The translations under genes were made by a program, and so were the position numbers. The notes below the pieces were generated by a model, which made no database searches, was not told the origin of the DNA, and saw nothing but the letters and a program-made list of their open reading frames with translations. Positions 57,267-64,000 of a DNA stretch of 64,000 bases are shown in pieces. The stretch's first letter is position 1. Every line of letters starts with the position of its first letter. Origin of the DNA: JALNZF01 sp964447405 (GTDB lineage Bacteria; Nitrospirota; UBA9217). The DNA is taken from positions 248,001 to 312,000 of the forward strand of contig CAYUSP010000004.1 in assembly GCA_964447405.1 (NCBI GenBank), given 5' to 3'.

Positions 57267-58973
57267 TCAGCTCCGCTCCTTCAGGAGCGCGCCAATGGAT
57301 GTATCGGGTTTTTCCTGCTGGTTCATATAGTCCCGCAACGTTGACCGGTCCTGCCCCTTGACGTGCGCTTTGATCGAAAGAGCGATCTTGCGGTCTCCTT
57401 TATCCACTTTGATCACGCGGGCGGTAACCTGCTCCCCCTCTTTTATTTCAGGGGAATCTTTTGGCACTTCTGAAGCGGGGATCAGTCCTTCGAGTCCGTA
57501 TTCCAGTTCGACGAAAATGCCGAATTCGGCTTTCTTCGTAACCTTGACGGTTTCATCCTGCCCAACCTTGTAGCGGTCCAGGACCTGAGTATCCCAGGGA
57601 TCGGGCGTAAGCTGTTTGAACCCGAGTGAGATGCGCTCCTTTTGCGGATCAATTGAAAGGACGGCCGCGCGGATCGTCTGACCCTTCTTCAGCAGCTCGG
57701 AGGGATGTTTGATATGCTTCGTCCATGACATATCCGAGACATGCAGGAGCCCGTCAATACCCTCTTCGATGCCGATAAAGGCACCGAAGTCGGTGATGGT
57801 CTTGACCTTGCCTTCCACTGCTGATCCCACAGGATAGCGTTCGCTGATGGTTTGCCATGGATTCTGCTCTATCTGCTTCATACCAAGCGAGATGCGTTTG
57901 CCGGGTACGTCCAGGGCAAGCACCTGCGCTTCCACGACATCGCCCACGGAAACAACTTTGGATGGATGCTTCACGCGCTGCGTCCAGGACATCTCGGAAA
58001 CATGCACCAGTCCTTCAACTCCCTGCTCCAGTTCAATGAAAGCGCCATAGTCGGTAAGATTGACCACCTTGCCGCGCACCCTGATTCCGACGGGATACTT
58101 TTCTGCGGTTGCCTGCCACGGGTCCTGCGATTTCTGTTTGATGCCGAGCGAAACTTTCTGTTTATCGCGGTCGTATTTCAGCACCACCACATCGATTTTA
58201 TCACCGACCTTCACGATCTCCGAAGGATGGCTGATCCGCCCCCAGGACATGTCCGTGATATGCAGCAGTCCGTCAATTCCGCCGAGGTCCACGAACGCGC
58301 CGTAATCGGTGACATTCTTGATCACTCCGGAAACCACCTGGCCTTCGACGAGCGTGGCCAGCATTTCCTCCTTTTTCGCGTTCATGCCCTGTTCCAGCAG
58401 CGCACGGCGCGAAAGAACGATGTTGCCCCGGCCGGAGTTCATCTTGAGTATTTTCAATTCGAGGACCTGCCCCACCATTCTCCCGAGTTGATGCACGGGC
58501 TTGGTGTCAATCTGGGACCCCGGAAGGAATGCTTCCACTCCTCCAATGTCGACCGTCAGGCCGCCCTTGATGGCAGACATCACCGTTCCCTTCACCGGCG
58601 AACCGCTCTGGTACGCCCGGTTCAGATCATCCCAAATCTGCAGTTTCTTTGCTTTCTCGCGCGAGAGCATCAGGTTGCCATTCGAGTCCTCTGCAGCCTC
58701 CAGCAGAACTTCGAGTTCATCGCCGGGTTTGAGCGCTTTCAACTCCTCCTCGGTGAACTGATCCACCGGAATGACCCCGTCTGATTTGTACCCCAGATCC
58801 AGCATCACAAAGCCGGAGCGGACCTGAAGGACCCGTGCCCGCACGACTGTCCCTGATTTGAAGCTCTTCAGAGACTGGCTATACAGCTGCTCAAACTCGG
58901 TGTCGGGCATCTCCCCTTCGGGAGCATTGTTGTCTTCCTCGTCTTCGATATTATTACCGCGCCTCTCGCTCAT
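57267..58973 (-). CDS. rpsA: 30S ribosomal protein S1
   Basis: 568 aa. Six S1 RNA-binding repeats; the last four have the repeated pattern VTDYGAFVDLGGIDGLLHITDMSW/VKTITDFGAFIGIEEGIDGLLHVSDMSW. An acidic N-terminus precedes. Full length for S1, which helps load mRNA on the 30S subunit. Followed 6 nt later by sppA and preceded by ispH, the usual arrangement. Confidence 0.96.
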   Translation of the reverse strand: MSERRGNNIEDEEDNNAPEGEMPDTEFEQLYSQSLKSFKSGTVVRARVLQVRSGFVMLDLGYKSDGVIPVDQFTEEELKALKPGDELEVLLEAAEDSNGNLMLSREKAKKLQIWDDLNRAYQSGSPVKGTVMSAIKGGLTVDIGGVEAFLPGSQIDTKPVHQLGRMVGQVLELKILKMNSGRGNIVLSRRALLEQGMNAKKEEMLATLVEGQVVSGVIKNVTDYGAFVDLGGIDGLLHITDMSWGRISHPSEIVKVGDKIDVVVLKYDRDKQKVSLGIKQKSQDPWQATAEKYPVGIRVRGKVVNLTDYGAFIELEQGVEGLVHVSEMSWTQRVKHPSKVVSVGDVVEAQVLALDVPGKRISLGMKQIEQNPWQTISERYPVGSAVEGKVKTITDFGAFIGIEEGIDGLLHVSDMSWTKHIKHPSELLKKGQTIRAAVLSIDPQKERISLGFKQLTPDPWDTQVLDRYKVGQDETVKVTKKAEFGIFVELEYGLEGLIPASEVPKDSPEIKEGEQVTARVIKVDKGDRKIALSIKAHVKGQDRSTLRDYMNQQEKPDTSIGALLKERS

Positions 58974-59018
58974 GAAAATTACATCCTCCTGAAAATAGGT
59001 GGTCGGCGCCCCTGGTGT

Positions 59019-59858
59019 TCATCCGACGTTCCCCTGCTTCAACCTGTCCAGCACTTGTTCCACGATCCAGTCTGGTGTGGATGCGCCTGCCGTTACTCCT
59101 ATCTTGCTTGCTCCCTTAAGCCACTCGGGCCTGATCTCATCAGCAACTTCTATGAGATGGGTGGGTTTCCCCTCTTGCCGACACACAGAAACCAGCCTGC
59201 TGGTGTTGGCGCTGTTGCGGCCGCCGACCACCAGCATAACATCAACCTGGCCTGCAAGTACCTGTGCGGCATCTTGACGTTCCTTGGTGGAATGGCAGAT
59301 GGTGTTAAAGACCTTTAATTCCTTGGAAAGACGTAGCAATTTTAGCACAATTTCCGAAAAATTGCTATATGATTGCGTGGTTTGCGCAACTACCCCGATC
59401 CGGGAATGAATTCTCATATCGTCCAGATCATCCGCCGACTCCACCACGACCGCATTGTCTCCGGCATGACCAAGGATGCTCTGCACCTCGGGGTGCTGTT
59501 TCTCCCCGATCACCACCACCTGATAACCTTCCTTCCGCAACAACTCCGCGTCACGCTGAGCTTTTCCGACAAAAGGACAGGTCAGATCGATTATCTGAAG
59601 TCCCTTCTGCTTGGCCTGGACAAGAACCTGGGGTGGAACACCATGTGATCTGATGATGAGATAATCACCGGGATCAAGCATAGAAAAGTCGTCGACTGTG
59701 CGAACCCCCGCCTCCCGAAGCCGCTCCACTTCCTGGGGATTATGAATGAGCGGCCCGAGGCAAAAGACATTGCCTTTCCCCGCAGCCTCGAACGCGGTGC
59801 TGATTGCCCGTTTCACGCCAAAACAGAATCCCGCTTTGTCCGCCAGATACACTTCCAT
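59019..59858 (-). CDS. ispH: 4-hydroxy-3-methylbut-2-enyl diphosphate reductase
   Basis: 279 aa. The three [4Fe-4S] Cys ligands are in GFCFGVKRA, DLTCPFVGKAQ and TICHSTKERQ, with the catalytic Thr/Glu region DVMLVVGGRNSANT. Last enzyme of the MEP isoprenoid pathway, making IPP and DMAPP. Lies 5 nt after cmk and 45 nt before rpsA on the same strand. Confidence 0.96.
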   Translation of the reverse strand: MEVYLADKAGFCFGVKRAISTAFEAAGKGNVFCLGPLIHNPQEVERLREAGVRTVDDFSMLDPGDYLIIRSHGVPPQVLVQAKQKGLQIIDLTCPFVGKAQRDAELLRKEGYQVVVIGEKQHPEVQSILGHAGDNAVVVESADDLDDMRIHSRIGVVAQTTQSYSNFSEIVLKLLRLSKELKVFNTICHSTKERQDAAQVLAGQVDVMLVVGGRNSANTSRLVSVCRQEGKPTHLIEVADEIRPEWLKGASKIGVTAGASTPDWIVEQVLDRLKQGNVG

Positions 59859-59863
59859 GCCGT

Positions 59864-60538
59864 TTACATTACCTTCGCTATTTCTTCAAGCATGCGGTTG
59901 ACGACCTGCTCAATGGCCATACCGCTTGAGTCTATCAGCAATGCATCCTTGGCTTTCGCCAGGGGGGCAATAGCTCGGCTGCTGTCCTGCAGATCGCGGT
60001 CGCGAATCTCCTGCGTGATGCGAGCAAGATCGACATCCATGCCCGTTGCCTTGAGTTCAAGGTAGCGCCGCCTTCCCCGCTCCTCCGCACTTGCATCGAG
60101 AAAAAACTTCCTGTTTGCATCTGGGAACACGACCGTGCCGATGTCCCTTCCGTCCATGACCACACCGCCATCCCTGCCGAGCTCTCTCTGAAGCACAAGC
60201 AGCCGTGCGCGCACGGCGGGCGATTTCGACACCGCGGACGCCATCATCCCCATCTCCGGTGTACGGATCTCTCCCGTCACATCGGCGTCGTCCACGTGAA
60301 AGGTCGGATCGCCCTGGTTCTGTCTGATCGTCACTTCGGTACGCTGGCACAGGTCAACAAGCTTTTGTTCATCTTGCGGATCAATCCGCTCCCGCTTCGC
60401 CTTCCATCCGATGGACCGGTACATTGCTCCGGTATCGATATAGACATAATTCAGCCGCCTGGCAAGAAGTTTTGCGACCGTGCTCTTGCCTGCGCCGGAA
60501 GGACCGTCAATAGCTATGACCAAACCTTTTTTATTCAT
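59864..60538 (-). CDS. cmk: Cytidylate kinase
   Basis: 224 aa. P-loop GPSGAGKST (about 11-19), IDTGAMYRSIGW, DGRDIGTVVFPDA and the lid RRRYLELKA. Phosphorylates CMP/dCMP. ATG 60538 (MNKKGLVIAIDGP) gives the standard N-terminus; the frame continues four codons upstream to 60550. Followed by ispH. Confidence 0.95.
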   Translation of the reverse strand: MNKKGLVIAIDGPSGAGKSTVAKLLARRLNYVYIDTGAMYRSIGWKAKRERIDPQDEQKLVDLCQRTEVTIRQNQGDPTFHVDDADVTGEIRTPEMGMMASAVSKSPAVRARLLVLQRELGRDGGVVMDGRDIGTVVFPDANRKFFLDASAEERGRRRYLELKATGMDVDLARITQEIRDRDLQDSSRAIAPLAKAKDALLIDSSGMAIEQVVNRMLEEIAKVM

Positions 60539-60593
60539 TGAATGCCGCAACCGCTGAACAGGGGAATACTTTCTTACTTCTTACTGCTGCCTC

Positions 60594-61865
60594 TTATTCC
60601 ATCCCGATCATTCTTTTATAAGCCACTATCAACCGGTTATAAGCTGGGTGGCGGCTGTCCACCAGATTGATCAATTGCCCAACTAGGTCCGCTGATCCCG
60701 AATCACCCAGGACAGCCAACGCCATGGCAAGATCCAGTTCCATGCCATTGCGTACTGCTGGATCGACGGCCATCCTGGTCAACGGTTCAATTGCCCGGGG
60801 ATCACCGCTTTCCCGGAGCACGGCAATGACGCGCCTCCTGTCCCTCTGGCCAGGATCCTGCAGCAGGACAATCATCCGGTCAACGATGCGTTTATCGCGG
60901 CACCCGATCAGCAGCTCGATGCTCATGTTTGCGACATCAGCATCTGCCGAGTCCCCGAGCTCGAGCAGGTTGCCCACCGGTATCCATCCGGCGCGCGAGA
61001 TGGTGCGCATAACCGCCGAGCCCATCAAGGCATCCATCTCGTGAAGCAACTGCGAGAGCAGTTCCCTGGTGTCCCCTTCTTCATACCGGGAGAGCGCCTG
61101 TGCCGACGCCATTCTGATCTTTTCGACTGGATCGAGCAAGCCCTGAAATAGAAAGGGGATCGCCTGCCGATCGCGCAGCATTCCGAGAGCCAGGGCAGCC
61201 TCGCTCCGCACCTCTGCCCGGTCGTCCTGGTCCTGGAAGACATGCAGTAAAAATTCCCGCGCGTCTCCATCCCTGCGCTCCGCCAGCTGCCTCATCGCTC
61301 GCGCGCGTGTTTCGTTTTCATTCTGCAGACCCGCTGCGCCGCGCGCAAGAGCGGACGACTCGGCTGAACGGATACGCACGATAGTATCGGCATAGGCGAG
61401 CACCCCATCCCAGGACAGGGCGCCGAGAACGATAGAGGTTAGTTTTCCATCCCCGGGAAGCACCGTAAGGAGAACGTTCCTTGGTGGTAGTGCCGGCCTC
61501 TTGAACGCCGCGGGATCGAAGTCTCTGATCATCAACTCCAGTTCATTCTCCTGCTGCAGCTGTACAAAACAGGCGAGGTAAGGATACCCGTAATGCCGCA
61601 GCTGAAGCAGCATGGTTCGGTTGAGAGTGAATTCCAGAAGGTCCGTCCGCTCTGTGAATCGCTCGCCATTCTGCAGTTTAATGATATACGACCCTCCGGA
61701 GGCGGGTACATTCACCCGATAGCGGTTTTCACGGCCATACCGCTCCTTCACCTCATACTTCACCGGGCCAAAGACCGGTTGCGCGGCGGCGGTTGCGTCG
61801 TCAACAAACAGGAAGCAGGCGAGCAGGATGGGAATGATGCGGTATATGATATTCACGATGATCAT
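60594..61865 (-). CDS. Exported HEAT-repeat protein
   Basis: 423 aa. Signal peptide (about 1-26), a beta-rich N-terminal domain (about 30-160) and C-terminal HEAT/PBS-type helical repeats (about 185-420: RSEAALALGMLRDRQAIPFLFQGL, RMASAQALSRYE, RRVIAVLRESGDPRAIEPL). HEAT arrays form protein-interaction solenoids; the partner is unknown. It lies between aroA and cmk, an insertion in an otherwise conserved housekeeping block; spacing to aroA is 15 nt, so likely cotranscribed. Confidence 0.8.
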   Translation of the reverse strand: MIIVNIIYRIIPILLACFLFVDDATAAAQPVFGPVKYEVKERYGRENRYRVNVPASGGSYIIKLQNGERFTERTDLLEFTLNRTMLLQLRHYGYPYLACFVQLQQENELELMIRDFDPAAFKRPALPPRNVLLTVLPGDGKLTSIVLGALSWDGVLAYADTIVRIRSAESSALARGAAGLQNENETRARAMRQLAERRDGDAREFLLHVFQDQDDRAEVRSEAALALGMLRDRQAIPFLFQGLLDPVEKIRMASAQALSRYEEGDTRELLSQLLHEMDALMGSAVMRTISRAGWIPVGNLLELGDSADADVANMSIELLIGCRDKRIVDRMIVLLQDPGQRDRRRVIAVLRESGDPRAIEPLTRMAVDPAVRNGMELDLAMALAVLGDSGSADLVGQLINLVDSRHPAYNRLIVAYKRMIGME

Positions 61866-61880
61866 GCTTTGCCCAGGCTG

Positions 61881-63182
61881 CTAGAGATCGGCCGATCGCT
61901 TAAGCAGCCGTTCAAAGCCGGGAAACGAGGTGTCGATCCACCCTGCATCGCGCACTACGGTCTCACCGCGAGCAGCGAGTCCGGCGACGGCAATGGACAT
62001 GGCGATCCGGTGGTCGCCGTGGCAATCGCACTCGACGCCCTCGAGCGATTCCTTGCCTATGATCTCCATGCCGTCCGGATACTCTGTCACCAGCGCCCCC
62101 AATTTCCCGAGCTCAGTTGCCATGGTCCTGATCCGGTCGGACTCCTTGACCCTCAGTTCAGCAGCATCGCGGATTACGGTTTTTCCTTCGGCATAGGATG
62201 CAGCGACCGAGATAACCGGAATCTCATCGATCGCCCGGGGGATCAAATCGCCTGAGATCTCCACACCCCGCAGCTTCCGGTGCCTCACCCGGATGTCAGC
62301 CACCGGCTCTCCGGCTTGTTCCCGTCGTTTTTCCAGGGTAATGTCAGCACCCATGGCAATAAGGATATCAATAATCCCGGTGCGTGTGGGATTCACACCG
62401 ACATTTCTGATCAGCAGGTCAGAACCACGGACAATGGATGCCGCCACCATGAAGAAAGCGGCTGATGATATATCGGAGGGGATTACCAGTTCCCCGGGCG
62501 AACGCAGCGTCTGCCTTCCGCGCATCGTCACTCTCGCCCCCTGCTCTCGAACATCCACGGCGAAAAAACGCAACATGCGCTCAGTATGATCCCGCGACTT
62601 GGCCGGCTCTGTCACCGTTGTTTCGCCGTCAGCATACAACGCCGCCAGCAGGATCGCTGATTTCACCTGCGCGCTGGCAACAGGACTTGCATATTCGATA
62701 GCTTTGACGATGCTACCGCGGATCGCGAGCGGCGCCAGCGTGCCGTTGGACCGGCCGTCTATGTTCGCGCCCATGCGACGGAGCGGTTCGACGATCCTGG
62801 CCATGGGTCTTTTTCTGAGATACTGGTCGCCGGTCAGCACGGAAAAGAACTTCTGTCCTGCAAGGAGCCCGGCAATCAGTCGCATACCGGTGCCGGAGTT
62901 CCCGAGATCTAAAATACCTGTTGGTTCGGCCAGACCGTCCAGCCCCCTGCCGCGTACGACAAGGCTTTCGGTCCCCATGCCCTCAACGGTGATACCCATG
63001 GACTGCACTGCCTTCGCGGTGTTCAGGGTGTCTTCTCCGGTCAGGTATCCGGTAATGTGCGTATCGCCTTGGGAAATTGCCGAGAACAGAACAGACCGGT
63101 GCGAGATGGATTTGTCCCCGGGAAGCGAGACCTCGCCTCGCAAACCGCGGGAGGGCTGGATGTGGAGATCGGAACCAATCAT
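61881..63182 (-). CDS. aroA: 3-phosphoshikimate 1-carboxyvinyltransferase (EPSP synthase)
   Basis: 433 aa. Signatures LPGDKSISHRSVLFSAIS, GNSGTGMRLIAGLLAG and RVKESDRI, plus DCHGDHRIAMSIAVAGL near the end. Sixth step of the shikimate pathway. The GNSGTGMR loop keeps Gly in the 'GNAGTA' position, where class I and II enzymes differ (here G-N-S-G-T-G-M-R, class II-like). ATGA overlap with tyrA (63179-63182). Confidence 0.96.
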   Translation of the reverse strand: MIGSDLHIQPSRGLRGEVSLPGDKSISHRSVLFSAISQGDTHITGYLTGEDTLNTAKAVQSMGITVEGMGTESLVVRGRGLDGLAEPTGILDLGNSGTGMRLIAGLLAGQKFFSVLTGDQYLRKRPMARIVEPLRRMGANIDGRSNGTLAPLAIRGSIVKAIEYASPVASAQVKSAILLAALYADGETTVTEPAKSRDHTERMLRFFAVDVREQGARVTMRGRQTLRSPGELVIPSDISSAAFFMVAASIVRGSDLLIRNVGVNPTRTGIIDILIAMGADITLEKRREQAGEPVADIRVRHRKLRGVEISGDLIPRAIDEIPVISVAASYAEGKTVIRDAAELRVKESDRIRTMATELGKLGALVTEYPDGMEIIGKESLEGVECDCHGDHRIAMSIAVAGLAARGETVVRDAGWIDTSFPGFERLLKRSADL

Positions 63183-64000
63183 TCCATGCCCTTCCTGAGC
63201 TCGCTTGCCGACCGGAACAGCGCTTCCAGTTTCTCGCCGTTATTGTGCTTGATCGCTTTCTTGATGCGGCTGAGTTCGAATTGATAATGCTCGATCATCG
63301 CGATGATATTCGCGCCGTTCAGCAGGCAGATGTCGCGCCACATTTCCGGCGAACTTGCTGCGATCCTGGTAAAGTCGCGGAATCCGGCGCCCGCAAAGTT
63401 TATATAATTATCCGGCCCGGAGCTGTATTCCGCCACCGTTCTCACCATGGCATATGCCGCGGCATGGGGCAGGTGGCTCACCGCTGCGAATATGTGATCA
63501 TGATCAGCAGGGTCCATGAGCACCACGGCTGCCCCGGCCGCCGTCCAGATCGAACGGACCGTTTCGAGGGCCCCGGGATCAGTCTTGTTCGTTGGGGTCA
63601 GGATGCATCTTGTACCCTGAAAAAGGATCTCGGTTGCCTGTGCCACGCCGTGCTTTTCCTTGCCGGCTATCGGATGCCCGGCGACAAAATGAACGCCCGC
63701 GGGCATCAGGGCGTCGATCTTGCTCACCAGACCACCTTTGACGCTCCCCACATCGGTCAGGATCGCGCCCTTTTTCAGGTGCGGTGCGATTTCGCGTACG
63801 ACCGTCTCGAACGTGCCGACCGGAGATGCCAGGACCACCAGGTCGGCGTTCTTAACCGCGTGACCCGATCCCTGCCCCAGGTGGTCGATCACGCCCAGTT
63901 TAAGGGCAAGTTCAAGCGTCTCGCGGCTTCTGCCCGCGCCCGTTATCTGCCCAACAAGCCCTCTGCCCTTCAACACCCGCGCAAGAGACCCGCCGATGAG
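63179..64000 (-). CDS. tyrA: Prephenate (or arogenate) dehydrogenase, 5' partial
   Basis: 273 residues seen; the frame is open through the window edge, where it reads LIGGSLARVLKGRG, the second half of the GxGLIGGS NAD(P) motif, so only about the first ten to fifteen residues are missing. Conserved DVGSVKGG, FVAGHPIAGKEKHGV, DHDHIFAAVSHLPHAAAYA and GAGFRDFTRIA confirm TyrA. Converts prephenate to 4-hydroxyphenylpyruvate in tyrosine synthesis. Stop overlaps aroA by ATGA. Confidence 0.95.
   Translation of the reverse strand, partial: LIGGSLARVLKGRGLVGQITGAGRSRETLELALKLGVIDHLGQGSGHAVKNADLVVLASPVGTFETVVREIAPHLKKGAILTDVGSVKGGLVSKIDALMPAGVHFVAGHPIAGKEKHGVAQATEILFQGTRCILTPTNKTDPGALETVRSIWTAAGAAVVLMDPADHDHIFAAVSHLPHAAAYAMVRTVAEYSSGPDNYINFAGAGFRDFTRIAASSPEMWRDICLLNGANIIAMIEHYQFELSRIKKAIKHNNGEKLEALFRSASELRKGME

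Noticed and set aside
1..64000. CRISPR arrays, prophage or integrase genes
   Set aside because: No regularly spaced repeats, cas genes, phage structural genes or recombinases were seen.

Overview
The window is a bacterial chromosome segment from an anaerobic, respiratory, diderm organism. It has a Tol system, lipoproteins and many multiheme c-type cytochromes. The gene content (split archaeal-type glutamate synthase, bacterial NrpR, b6f-like cytochrome b with Rieske and multiheme cytochrome, NrfD-type quinone module, and the tyrA-aroA-cmk-ispH-rpsA-sppA-ihfB order) suggests Nitrospirota or a Desulfobacterota/Geobacter-like lineage. I cannot fix the phylum by reading alone. No rRNA, tRNA, CRISPR array, transposase or prophage was seen. 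Both window edges cut genes: a gltB3/gltD fusion on the left and tyrA on the right.

Layout. 1-5457 (minus): a split glutamate synthase operon (amidotransferase, FMN synthase, GXGXG-GltD fusion) behind a sigma70-type promoter with a hairpin attenuator. 5460-9790: an AT-rich accessory stretch with dyad repeats, an M23/Big2 lipoprotein and a convergent FG-GAP repeat lipoprotein. 9795-16564 (minus): an orphan YgiT/MqsA-like antitoxin with a 5'-truncated partner, NrpR, two paralogous GltB2-like flavoenzymes, and a regulator fusing a Walker-less RecA/KaiC-like domain, an XRE helix-turn-helix and a cupin. 16885-20622 (minus): zinc-ribbon protein, DUF2892 membrane protein, Crp/Fnr regulator, thioredoxin-domain YyaL-like protein, hypothetical protein. 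20673-28471 (minus): two tandem binding protein-histidine kinase-response regulator cassettes ending in a PAS-GGDEF diguanylate cyclase. 28691-36480 (minus): tolB, tolA, tolR, tolQ, two moeA genes (one fused to a binding-protein domain) and a thioredoxin-reductase-like flavoprotein. 36647-46997: tandem PilZ protein, FAD oxidoreductase, a Rieske/cytochrome b/pentaheme cytochrome operon, Nudix hydrolase, HExxH membrane peptidase, a PD-(D/E)XK protein beside a MITE-like repeat, and a quinone oxidoreductase-like enzyme.

47401-56033 (plus) is the most striking unit. Two small homologous membrane proteins are followed by a small multiheme cytochrome c, a Tat-exported 4x[4Fe-4S] protein, an NrfD quinone-site subunit, a 13-CxxCH membrane-anchored cytochrome and a di-heme-type cytochrome b. 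A NarX-like kinase with a CxxCH site in its periplasmic sensor and a NarL-type regulator follow. It reads as a self-contained quinone/multiheme electron-transfer complex with a dedicated, possibly heme- or redox-sensing two-component system.

56043-64000 (minus) is a conserved housekeeping block: IHF/HU, SppA, ribosomal S1, IspH, Cmk, a HEAT-repeat exported protein, AroA and TyrA. In the first third, nitrogen assimilation genes sit with candidate nitrogen regulators. The middle is dominated by signalling (c-di-GMP synthesis at 20.7 kb, PilZ receptor at 36.6 kb). The right half is dominated by respiration.
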